DNA of 64,000 nucleotides from Dasypus novemcinctus (lineage: Eukaryota; Chordata; Mammalia; Cingulata; Dasypodidae), in contig NC_080680.1 of NCBI RefSeq assembly GCF_030445035.2, positions 49,117,212 through 49,181,211 on the forward strand, written 5' to 3'. The translations under genes were made by a program, and so were the position numbers. Below the pieces are notes generated by a model. That model had not been told where the DNA came from and did no database searches. It worked only from the letters and a program-made list of their open reading frames with translations. This document shows, in pieces, positions 23,771 through 33,657 of the stretch; position 1 is the stretch's first letter; every line of letters begins with the position of its first letter.

Positions 23771-24294
23771 GAAATTACCTTTAGACAAAATCAGGCACAT
23801 CCTCAGAACTGGGGGTAGGGTCAGTTTCCCATGAGGCACGTGACTGTGAATCACAGTCAGGACTAAGGTTGCTAGGTTGGAATCCCAAAGTGTGTATTAT
23901 GCAGTGGCCATAAAGGTGGAATAAGCATGAAGAGGAAAAAGCACTGAGGTTTACTGGCTGACCATTATCTGCTGTGTTTCTAGCCCTATAAATGTAACTA
24001 TAGCCCTCTGGCTTCACACTGCTAAAAGAATCAGCTGGGGGATGATAGTTCTACACATGGTATACTAGGCAACTGGAAAAGGAATGAGGAGTAGCTCTAC
24101 ATATTGGTCTAGTATGATCTCCATGATATATTTTAAAGCAAAAAAAGGAAGGTGCAGAATAGAGTATATACCTAAGAAAGGGGGGTATACAAATATAAAC
24201 ATAAACCAAAAACTAATAAAAGTATCAATCTCTGCATGTAAATCATTTTGCACATTTGACTTTGGAAACAGGTAAATTGAAAGAAAAGAGAAAT
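23771..24294. other. Non-genic stretch, nothing recognised
   Basis: AT-rich flank of the LTR-like element that begins near 24295. Minus-strand frames of 78 and 127 codons here have no motif. Confidence 0.4.
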
Positions 24295-25284
24295 TGTAGT
24301 AGTTTGATATGGTTATGAATTCCAAAAATAGATATTGGATTATGTTGTAATCTGGTCTGTACCTGGGCATGATTAAGTTATGATTGTGACTTTGACTGGA
24401 CCATGTCATTAGGGCACCAAGGGGTGGGGACTCACAAATAAAAGGCATGGCAAGGGACAGAGTTGAGGGCTTTTAATGTTGGAATTTTGATGTTGGAGTT
24501 TGATGCTGAAGTCTTTTTTAAAAAATTTGTTTATTTTAAATTTATTTTTATTTCTCTTCCCTCCCCCCCACACCAGTTGTTTGTTCTCTGTGTCCATTTG
24601 CTGCATGTTCTTCTTTCTATCTGCTTCTGTTGTTGTCAGCAGCACAGGAATCTGTGTTTCTTTTTGTTGCGTTATCTTGCTGCATCAGCTCTCCGTGTGT
24701 GCGGTGCCATTCTTGGGCAGGCTGCACATTCTTTTGCACTGGGCGGCTCTCCTTACGGGGCACACTCCTTGCGCATGGGGCTCCCCTACGTGGGGGACAC
24801 CCCTGCGTGGCACGGCACTCCTTGTGCGCATCAGCACTGTGCGTGGGCCAGCTGCACATGGGTCAAGGAGGACTGGGATTTGAACTGCGGACCTCCCATG
24901 TGGTAGACGGATGTCCTATCCACTGGGCCAAGTTCGCTTCCCTGATGCTGACGTCTTAAGCTGGAGCCCCAGGGAGAGACAGAGCCATTCGCCTGATGGT
25001 CTACAGCTGACCTTGTGGAAAGAGGCAAAGCCTAGAGAGACTCATAGTCTACAGCTGACCTTGTAGAGAAAACAGAGGAGCTGAGCGCAGAGGAAACCAG
25101 GAAGCCTGAACCCTTGCAGGTATTGGCAGCCATCTTGCTCCAACATGTGAAAAGACTGGTGAGGGAAGTAACTTATGCTTTACGGCCTGGTATCTGTAAG
25201 CTCCTACCCCAAATAAATACCTGTTATAAAAACCAACCAATTTCTGGTATTTTGCATCAGCACCCCTTTGGCTGACTAATATAG
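24295..25284 (+). mobile_element. Lineage-specific LTR-like element (MaLR-type ends)
   Basis: The element starts TGTAGTAGTTTGATATGG and ends 'tttggctgactaatata', with an AATAAATACCTGTTATAAAA signal-like stretch shortly before the end. This layout resembles MaLR LTRs (start near TGNTATGG, end ACTAATA, poly-A signal near the 3' end), but the body is not one I recognise from other mammals. It contains an internal 17-bp direct repeat (TCTACAGCTGACCTTGT, near 25000 and 25047). A DAS-SINE (24516-24942) is nested inside it. I could not define flanking target duplications. Confidence 0.6.
24501..24957 (-). mobile_element. DAS-type tRNA-derived SINE, nested in LTR-like element
   Basis: The SINE body (24516-24942) is in reverse orientation: an antisense A-rich tail on the left and the tRNA-like head at about 24870-24942. 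It is bounded by TGATGCTGA(A/C)GTCTT at 24501-24515 and 24943-24957 (14 of 15 identical). The head carries A-box-like and B-box-like pol III promoter blocks. DAS-SINEs are known to me as an armadillo family derived from a tRNA-Ala-like gene. The long overlapping frames on both strands here (up to 147 codons) are SINE artefacts. Confidence 0.92.
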
Positions 25285-25383
25285 CAATCCTTAGAAATTA
25301 AAGGATAAATGAAATAGATGAACTTAATTGTGGATCAAGTGGGTGGTTTAACTACATCAAGAGGAATTATTTCAAATGACATT

Positions 25384-25830
25384 AAAACCAGTAATTTTAT
25401 TTTTTTATTTTTTTAAAGATTTATTTTATTTATTTATTCCTGCCCCCCCCAGTTGTCTGCTCTCTGTGTCCATCTGTTGCATCCTCTTCTTTGTCTGCCT
25501 CTGTTGTTGTCAGTGGCATGGGAATCTGTGTTTCTTTTTGTTGTGTCATCTTGTTGTGTCAGCTCTCTGTGCATGGTGCCATTCCTGGGCAGGCTACACC
25601 CTCTTCTGCGCTGGGCGGCTCTCCCTACAGGGCGCACTCCCTGCGCGTGGAGCTCCCCTACGCGGGGGACACCCCTGTGTGGCAGGGCACTCCTTGCGCG
25701 CATCAGCACTGTGCATGGGCCAGCTCCACATGGGTCAAGGAGGCCTGGGGTCTGAACTGCAGACCTCCCATGTGGTAGACGGACGCCCTGACCACTGGGC
25801 CAAGTCCACTTCCCAAAACCAGTAATTTTA
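25384..25830 (-). mobile_element. DAS-type SINE with perfect 16-bp target duplication
   Basis: Reverse-oriented SINE (25400-25814) flanked by AAAACCAGTAATTTTA at 25384-25399 and 25815-25830, a perfect duplication. The minus strand of the right end gives the tRNA-like head: A-box-like TGGCCCAGTGGTCAGGGCG and B-box-like GCAGTTCAGACCC. It lies about 440 bp from the previous copy, in the same orientation. The perfect duplication suggests a young insertion. Confidence 0.95.
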
Positions 25831-26268
25831 GTGTACATCTTTTGTGGAATATGATTTTCCTAAGGAGAAAAAAAAAATGCAAAGAGAAAACTTAAGAGAG
25901 AAAAATAGCAAAGTAATATTAAAGAAGTAAAAGCTCTATACTCCTAATTTGAACTGGGAATATCATATGAATTTTTTATTTATTTTCTAGTAAAGAAATC
26001 TTTCCCAGAAATCTACTACAAAGGCCATAGCAATAAGCGCCCAGGATTCTGGTCTCTAACTATCATTTATTACCCTGAAACTGAGCCAGAGTTTCTGGAG
26101 AAATGGAGCATTCCATGTTTGAGAGAATAACTGTACAAGGTGAGCCTGGACCATCTTGTCATACCAGAGAGCAATAGAGATTGGGGTAAAAAAAGATTCA
26201 GGAGACAATTTAAGGGACTCCACTGGCCAAGGATGGAACAACCTGAAAGTCAAAATAATATAACTGCA
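25831..26268. other. Non-genic stretch, nothing recognised
   Basis: No gene or named repeat seen between the DAS-SINE and the MLT2-like LTR. Confidence 0.45.
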
Positions 26269-26710
26269 TGCATTAGTCAGGGTTCTCTAGAGAACAGAAT
26301 CAACAGGAGATACCTGTAAATTGTGTAAGATTTTATAAGATTCTCTCACATGACCATGGGATGAACATGTCCTGGTTCCACAGGCAGGCTGTAAACCAGG
26401 GGTTCTGATGAAAGTCCAGTGAAGGTCCTTGATGAGTTTCTGGGACATGTTGGCTGTCCAAAGGTGAGAAATTCTCTCTGAATGCTGAAATCACTTCCCC
26501 TTTTAAGGCATTCAACTGACCAGATAAAACATCACTTATTGCTGATGGCAGTCTCCGTGGTTGATGAAGATGTAATCAGTCTTCTCCGCAGTAAACTCAC
26601 TGATGACTAAAGTCTGTAAATGTCCTTGTATTACAATTAGCCTAGTGCTTGCTTGACCAAACAACTAGACACAGATACCTGGCCGAGTTGACATATTAGC
26701 CTGACCATCA
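26269..26710 (-). mobile_element. MLT2-like (ERVL) LTR, antisense
   Basis: The plus strand opens TGCATTAGTCAGGGTTCTCT with 'agagaacagaatcaacagg' and closes 'ccgagttgacatattagcc', 'tgaccatca'. This is the reverse of ERVL MLT2 LTRs, which start TGTGATGGTTAAT and end CTGACTAATACA. It has no internal viral sequence, and target duplications are not clear. Confidence 0.7.
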
Positions 26711-26969
26711 TGCTGCAATTGTATGAAATGCACCATATTAATATCCATGAATTTAAAATGATACAAAAAAAATCATTGGTTGACTTTGCAGGATGCTAGA
26801 GAAGAAACTCACTAGTTTGAAAATAGGTAAATAAGAGTGAATAATTCAGTCTTTTCCTTGTTTTTCCTTTGTGACCTATACCTTAGGGCAAATCAAATAT
26901 TTGATGAGATAAAGTTTTTCCTATAGAAAAATTCCAGTCAATAAATGAAGAGAGAATGATAGATTTAAG

Positions 26970-27632
26970 ACATCAACATTTTCTATCCTGAATGAGATAA
27001 TTGATCTAAGCAATTAACATCAATGCCCGCTGAGGCCATTAGTTGAAAGGCTGATAGGGAACTTGATATAATGGATGAATCAGGCTGGCACCACCTGAAC
27101 TCATTGATCAACATTAGCATCAGGCATTATGTACCTCCTGATGTGATGTAACAGCACCACCTATGAACTCTTCTTGCCAAAAAATTGAATCTAAAAGTAA
27201 TAAAACCTTCCAATTTACAGGAAACAGTGTGGCATATGAATAAAATATAATGTATGGACTTTGTTTGGATTCTGATTTTAAAAAATCAACTATTAAAAAA
27301 TATATGAGACAATGGGGGAATTTGAACAGCAACTGAATATATAATCACATTTAAGGAATTCTTGCTACCTTTTTCAGGTGTGATAATGGTTATGGTTATA
27401 TAAGAGCCCTAATTTTTATAGATATATAATAAAATATCTATATTTGAAATGATATAATATCTGTAGCTTTCTTCAAAGTAATGAAGTGGGGGTTGTGAGC
27501 AGGGTTATAGATTGACAGATGTGTCCATATAGGCATAATTATTGAAGCTGAGTGATGGGTACTTGGTGCTCACTCTGCTATTCTATTTTGTATATGTATA
27601 GAATTTCCATAATAAAATGTTGAAAAGAAAAG
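26970..27632 (+). mobile_element. Old L1-like 3' end
   Basis: The order 'atatgagacaatgggggaat', 'caggtgtgataatggttatg', 'ttgaaatgatataatatctg', 'tgatgggtacttggtgctca', then 'ttccataataaaatgttga' is typical of an old mammalian L1 3' region ending in an A-rich tail near 27605-27632. Confidence 0.6.
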
Positions 27633-28079
27633 AAGAGTCAGCTGTGGTCCACCATATTTGAATCAATGTAGTTCTGATTTCTGCTACTTGATGCAAAGCC
27701 TTCTGGCAAAGACAAACCTGCCATGCTAGTGAGGAATTGCATTCCCAGGTTCTCTTTAGAGACATGGGACCATGGGTTTTATGATCTCAGCCTCACTAGT
27801 ATATCAATCTTTCTCTTCTTGTGATCTTCTACCCCTCCTTTCACTCTTGCCAGCTTCCGGACTGGTGATAGAAGTCAGTGGAACAAACTGTGTAAGATAA
27901 ACTGTGGCAATTTGTTTTTAGGAATTGTGGTATTGGCTCATAATCAGCATAACTTTCATTGCTTTCAACGATTCTTGGAATAATCATAGCCCAGAAATAA
28001 AAAAAAAACAACTGTCCTCTTTTATGAGTGGTGAAGACTTGACATCATTTCTCCATCCACAAAGGTAAAGTCTTGGATC
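27633..28079. other. Non-genic stretch, nothing recognised
   Basis: Sequence between an L1-like 3' end and an MLT2-like LTR, with no supported feature. It includes a short A run at about 28000-28009. Confidence 0.4.
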
Positions 28080-28446
28080 CTACCGGGACAAGAAAGTCTG
28101 AATTCTGTAGAGCAGGCCTCAAGTTGGAAACTCGAGGAAGGTGATATTGAATTCCCCAAGAGGAGCTGACTGGCTAAAGTAGAGATAGAAATTCTCCTTT
28201 CTATCTCTATTTTAAATCTTTAATTCTTTAGTTCTTGCTTTAAGGCCTCCAACTGATTGGATAAGACTCCTCTCATTGCTGAAGGCAGTCTCCTTTGTTG
28301 ATTGTAGCAATAGAGTCAATCAACTGGCTAATGATTTAAATTCATTTAGGAAATACTCTGATTGTAACAACCAGGCCAGTGCTAGTTTGAGCAAACAAGT
28401 GGACACCATAACCTAGCCAAGTGGACACATGAAATTAACCATCACA
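28080..28446 (-). mobile_element. MLT2-like (ERVL) LTR remnant, antisense
   Basis: It ends 'agccaagtggacacatgaaa', 'ttaaccatcaca', the reverse of the MLT2 start. Inside are 'aaggcctccaactgattgga' and 'attgctgaaggcagtctcc', which also recur in the antisense MLT2 at 26269-26710. The left end is poorly defined. Confidence 0.65.
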
Positions 28447-29974
28447 TCTGGAAAAAAATGTTAAGTGAAAAGATGGAATATTATCAATTATAAGATTGTC
28501 CTCCATCCAAATCTTTTCATACTCTTAATACATGCTATTGCTTGTATATGCTACAATATAATATAAGACAGTATCTGAATAGTACAGCTTTACATAATTC
28601 AGAATTTTAATTTTTATGTGGTAATTTTTCATGGTATTCAAGAAGATAAACATAACTCATTTAGGGGCTCTGCCACTTGATCAAGTTTGAGCACAAAGCA
28701 CTGAGCAATTATTTATTTAGATTTTAGTGTCAATGAATGACCTGGGAGTGAGTTTGATTGGAGGCAGATTAGCTTCATTCAGTTTAAGGAGGGAGAAAAG
28801 AAAACCACAAACCAACTGATTTAATGTTTCCTGAATGGCATCCTTTAAATAAAGTGACTTAAGTGAAGGTTACACTCTCTTAGGAGCAGTACCCAAGCAG
28901 GGAGAGGGAATATTTAAGCTTAGCCCTAAGCTCTAAGATTCCTGAGTGTAAGTGACTGAAACAGACAGGTCATAGGCTGTGAGATTTATTTCTTACTTTA
29001 AAGGATATCACTAGTTGTAATGACACCAAAAAGGAAATTAATCAGGAAGTTTTCCTTTCATTCCTTCTCCTCTTTGTTTAAGTAGCTCAAGATCTTAGCC
29101 AAGGCATGAAGACAACTGTTGGCAAGAGAGGAAGCTTTCAGCCTTGGCATGGACCTTGAATAAGACTGAGTGGAGAGGGACCATTTAAATTTAATTCACA
29201 TTTTTAATCTGGCAAATTGGAGGAAGGGCAGGAAGCATTTAGGCCATCAGCTAATTAACTGCTATCGTCTCAGGCTCCTCCTAAGCCGGTGGCTGCTGGG
29301 GTACTTGTCAGCCTGATGTTGCCAAGGGGAATCATGTTAAAATGTAGGAACTAGAACTCTGAAGGCTGTGATTCTTTGCAGTACATGGTGTCTGCCACGA
29401 CAATGATCGTTAAAATTATGCTCTGTAGATAAAATTTATCACCTATTGCTGCAAGGATAAAAAAAAAGTATATATATAACTCACACCTTAAATCTGTGTG
29501 TCTCTTCCCATCCTAGCTGGGTCTGATCTCTGTATTATTATCTACCTCTCGCTGTCTGTATTTATCTCTGTCTCTCCCTTGAAAGTCAAGTTTTCTTGCT
29601 CTCTGTCCCCTATCATGATATGTACCACAGTTACACAGGCCTGTATATGATTACTGAGCACCTGGCATGAGGCTAGTCGGAAATAAGAGTGATGTAGACA
29701 TTTAAAAAACACCAGATTTTGAAGATTTAGCACAAAAAGAGACTTCGAAACTATTTCATCCATGACTTTTAAGTTGATTCATGTAGAAATGAAAATATCT
29801 TGGATGTATTGGGTTAAAAATATATTATTAAAATTTCATCTGTGCTTTTATTTTTTAAGGTGGTCATTAGAACACTTTACGTTGGGATGCAGCTTGCATT
29901 CTGTTTCTCTTGGATAGTGCTGTACTTGAAAACCCCCTTGACACCTCTAATTTGTGGTCCATTGCCATCAATGG
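28447..29974. other. Non-genic stretch; possible conserved noncoding patch
   Basis: No named repeat identified. The segment at about 29170-29340 (CAGCTAATTAACTGC core, homeodomain-like TAATTA) is non-repetitive and could be a conserved regulatory element, but this is inference only. Confidence 0.35.
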
Positions 29975-30165
29975 TGTGGGATCCACAGTTGGATTCCTAA
30001 GTTTGATTCTGGTTCTATACTTTGTATATGTGTGGCGATAGACAAGTTCTAAACCTCTCCAAGCCTTGGTGTCCTACTGTGTGAAATGGAGATAGTAATA
30101 GCTGCAGCTGAATAGTGTGGTTATGAGATTGTTTTGAGACAATGCTTGGTTCATAGCAAATTATT
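29975..30165 (+). repeat. MIR SINE
   Basis: Sense MIR order: 'gattctggttctatactt', 'cgatagacaagttctaaacc', 'aaatggagatagtaatagc', 'tggttatgagattgttttg', 'atgcttggttcatag'. Confidence 0.75.
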
Positions 30166-30609
30166 CATAGTATTCTTTATCTTCTTATGCTCATTGCTCT
30201 ACCCCAGAGCTAATCCCTTTTCTTGCCAAGAATCACAGACTCTGTAGAAAGGAGGTGTAGTGAATAGCCTCTTCAATCTCCTCATTTTTTGCATTTGAGG
30301 AAATCTTCCCCCATTTACTCATTTATATATGCTTTAGGTTCATACCTATATGTCCCTTGAGCCTTTTTGAGCACAGGAATTGCACATTCGATTTCTTTGT
30401 TTCACCTCAGTGTTTTACATGCAAAATAGGAGGAAATAACCTATCTTGGAAACACAGATCTGGTGGCTGGCACCAGGTTAAAGGCCACTTTTGGAAACAT
30501 GCATGTTTGCTTGCTTTTCTCCTCCTATTAGAAAGAAAACCCTTCCTGTCTTAAATGGGGTATGGTAATGGTGATAGGCTGTCACTCTTAAACCTGTCTC
30601 ATGGAGGTT
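30166..30609. other. Non-genic stretch, nothing recognised
   Basis: No gene or named repeat. A 65-codon frame (30357-30554) has no motif. Confidence 0.4.
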
Positions 30610-30880
30610 TTTGTTTTTTTATTAGAGAAGTTGCAGGTTTACAGAAAAATCATGCAGAAAATATGAAGTTGCCATATACCTCCCCTACCTGATATCAGTA
30701 CCTCGCATTAGCATGGTAACTATAGCCCATAGTATACATTAGGGTTTCCATGTGCTGTACTGTCCTGTTTGTTTTGTTTTGTTTTTTTAATTCTAGTAAC
30801 ATATATACAACCTAAAATTTCCTGTACCACATTCACCACCACATGAAGTATTAACTTTACAAAAAATTTACTTTTAAACA
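30610..30880 (-). mobile_element. L1 3'-UTR fragment, antisense
   Basis: The plus strand shows a T-rich start and 'attagagaagttgcaggttt', 'acagaaaaatcatgcag', 'taactatagcccatagtata', 'ttctagtaacatatatacaa', 'cctaaaatttcc'. This is the antisense of a xenarthran-type L1 3' UTR. Separate small T runs inside suggest slippage or a second L1 end. Confidence 0.7.
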
Positions 30881-31151
30881 AATGAAATACCCAAGCACTT
30901 AAAAAAGTCAGTGAACAAAAATCCTAGAACCTGGGAGGCAATAAGGTCAGGAAGGGAACTACAGGCTTAGGGAGAGCAAAGAGGACAATTCCACCACCCC
31001 TTCTAGTACTCTCTTAGTTAACAGGCCATGGGGTTCGTTGTACCTATTCTTGCTCCCTAAAACTAGGTTTTGTTTTTGTTTTCCCTACAATACCTAAAAC
31101 ATGCTAAGTATATATATGTCATAAACAACCCATATTAACATACACTAACCT

Positions 31152-31660
31152 GCAGATTTTTTAAAAGATATTTTTTATTTATTTCTCTCCCTTTCCCCCC
31201 TGCCCCTGTTCCCCCCATTGTCTGCTCTTTAGTCTATTCACTGTGTGTTCTGTGTCTGCTTGTATTCTCATAAGGCAGCTCCAAGAACTGAACCTGGGAC
31301 CTTCTGGAATGGGAGAAAGGTGGCTACTCTCTTGAGTCACCTCAACTCCCTGTTCTGCTACTTCTTCTTATTTTCTCTCCTCTGTGTTTCTTGTTGTATT
31401 ATCTTGCTGTTCCAGTTCTCCATGTCAGCTGGCACTCCTGTGCTGGATGGCTTTCCTGTGCTGGGTGGCATTCCCACACAGGATGACACTCCTGCACAGG
31501 GAGGCATTCCCTGCATGGGCCGGCACTCTGCATGGGCCATCTCACCATGTGTGAGAACTTGCCTTCACCAGGAAGCCCTGGGCATCAAACCCTGGACCTC
31601 CTATATGGTAGATGGGAGCCCAATTGGTTGAGCCATATCCATTTCCCTTGAAGATTTTTA
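31152..31660 (-). mobile_element. Dimeric DAS-type SINE with two tRNA-like units, antisense
   Basis: Read on the minus strand, the element runs from a tRNA-like unit at 31571-31647 (B-box-like GGGTTTGATGCCC) through a SINE body to a second tRNA-like unit at 31273-31354. The second unit has A-box-like TGACTCAAGAGAGTAGCC and B-box-like CAGGTTCAGTTC. It then ends in an A-rich tail at about 31160-31190. Candidate target duplications are short (GCAGATTTTTTA versus GAAGATTTTTATA). The body is more diverged than the other copies. The 128-codon plus frame across it is an artefact. Confidence 0.8.
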
Positions 31661-33127
31661 TAATGTAGTAGGTATAGCCTTTCTCAGAAAATGATAGTCC
31701 CACAACTTGTTTAGGGAATGATATCTCTTGGTACCCTAACAGCAGTGCACGGTTTTTAATAACTTCTTATGAATTCTAAGTTAAACTTATTTGTTTGGTG
31801 CTTTTAACCAGACTGTGAGGTAGACAGACTAGATGTTATTAGCATTTTACAGGGAAGATAGAAACACCATTGCCATATTTAGTACAAGAAAGATCTAGGA
31901 CATAAACCCTTGGCTTCCAGCCTTACAACTGCTTCTTTTCATGGCTTTGTGATACATCATTTTAAGGCAATCTGATTTCATAATGCTTTCCACTATAAAT
32001 AACATCTACCACAAATCTATTCCTGCCAGGTTAACTCTTGAGCCAGTCAACCTAATTAATTATCTCATGACCTGGAACACTTTAAGGCATTGTTATACTC
32101 TAACTCAATTTCACAGCTATGTTTGAGGGCCCCATGAGCCAAAACTGCAGCAAAGCTAACCTTAAGGGACCAGGAAACACATGGTTAAGTATGTTTTCAA
32201 GTCTTAATCTGGGCCTGGTAGACTCTCACCAACTGCTTAGATGGGAAGTTAGGGCAATTGAGTAATGGGAGTACAGGGAAAGTCCATTTTGGGGTGGACA
32301 CAAGCAGGATCAGACCCCTTTTCACTAGGTAATGTACCAGGAGCCTGTTGCTGGTTTACAACATCATTACCAGCACAGCAGAGGGCAATACTTCTGGAGC
32401 CCAGAATATCCTGGGAAAGGGCAAAAGCACAAAAGGGTCCAACTAAACTGCTTGCCTGGGGCTAAAAAGGAAAAATAGTGCTAATTTCATCAATGCCAAA
32501 CCAAGAAACTGATTCACTCCTTCCTGATCCAGGTTTTATACAGAGGGTTGACCATCGATAAACAAGAAAAGTCCACTCTGAAGTCCTGGGGAAGTAAGTG
32601 GTAGGCATTTCCCCCTGTGCTATAGATTTTTCAAGGGCCTTAGTGATCCACTACCATGATCTTAGCACAAAGCACCCAACTGGCTTGAAGAGGAAAAGCT
32701 ATTTTTAATAGCAGGATATGGAACCAGAGACAGCAAGGGCAGGGCCTGCGTGATCAGTCCTGACAGAGCAGGACTAGGTACTTAGGTTCCTGAGGCTAAG
32801 AGTCTGCAAACACCATGAGGTTCAAAGGAAAATTTGGAGTTGATGCATGTTTCCCTTCTCATAGATTCTCTACAGGGTTTGCAACCCAAGAATAGGTTAA
32901 AATCCCAGAGGAAAGCACTAAACCAGTTGCAAGCTAGTATAAGGAAGCCACCAATATGCTCTTAGAGCCAGCCAAGTTGGAGCTCTCAAGTCTGTGAAAG
33001 GCTGAAACATGGACACACAGCAGAGAAAACTGAGCAGTCATTTTTGTGTTTTTCTTTCTCTCTTTCCTTTTCTCCACTGAATAATTATTCTGTGTCAAAT
33101 ACTGTGTAAACCTCTTTGCCTGCCTTG
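31661..33127. other. Non-genic stretch, nothing firmly recognised
   Basis: A reverse-MIR-like patch at about 31835-31930 ('ttattagcattttacaggga') is possible but weak. No exon or other named repeat could be supported. Confidence 0.4.
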
Positions 33128-33212
33128 TATTTATTTATTTATTTTTTTAGGAGTTACTGGGACCTCATACATAGGAAGCAGTCCCTCTACCCCTGAGCTA
33201 CTCCTGCTCTCT
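33128..33212 (-). mobile_element. Single-unit tRNA-Ala-like SINE
   Basis: The minus strand reads as one tRNA-like unit (33150-33207) followed by an A-rich tail of AATAAATAAATA type (33128-33149). The 5' part GTAGCTCAGGGGTAGAGG matches the D-arm/A-box region of tRNA-Ala genes, and 'ATGTATGAGGTCCC' matches the anticodon 3' side and variable region. The B-box (AGTAACTCC) is degraded. It is not a functional tRNA: the arms do not complete, and it carries a retroposon tail. It is much shorter than the ~415-bp DAS-SINEs. Confidence 0.8.
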
Positions 33213-33657
33213 TACCATTTTTGTTTTTCTAACTGTATTTCAAGTTCTGTCCAAAACAAGGCCCTAGGAATGAGCACTTGGGTTTGTGTATGCTCTGGAC
33301 TTGACCCACCGCTGCAGAGTCTTGGGGAGAGCTTTGTGTACGTGCTCGGCTATTTACCAACATTAAACCCCAGGACAAAAGATGTAACAGCAGAATTCCA
33401 TCCTCAGTGGGAGAACTATATGTCCTTTGTTGATTTCATAAGAGGAAGCAGCCACGTGGAAAACACTGGAAATTTTCCCCAGAACCAGGCTGTGATATGA
33501 GAGGTGACTGCCATGCAAACCAACCACTGTCTTTTGCCCGATCCTTACCTTCCAGTTTCTGAAGATAGAGCATAAAATACTCTTCTTTGAATATGCTGGA
33601 TAACAACTCAGAAAACAATCACATGCCTCCAATACAATGATATCTCAGATTCTGGGT
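33213..33657. other. Possible 3'-UTR-derived tail of the RPL7L1 retrocopy
   Basis: This segment lies immediately downstream of the pseudogene on the minus strand. It could be the reverse-transcribed 3' UTR. No clear poly-A marks its end, so this is inference. The 89-codon minus frame here has no recognisable product. Confidence 0.3.

Noticed and set aside
24463..24959. Cluster of 80-147-codon open frames on both strands at 24.5 kb, repeated at 25.4 and 62.2 kb
   Set aside because: They recur only because the same SINE recurs. They overlap in several frames on both strands and lie between target duplications, so they are not genes.
32812..32860. A start resembling HUS1-type proteins (MRFKGKF...)
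   Set aside because: The similarity covers only a few residues and the frame stops soon after. This is chance resemblance.
33150..33207. A functional tRNA-Ala gene
   Set aside because: The B-box and T-arm are degraded, and the unit runs straight into a retroposon A-rich tail. It is a SINE or tRNA-derived retrocopy.
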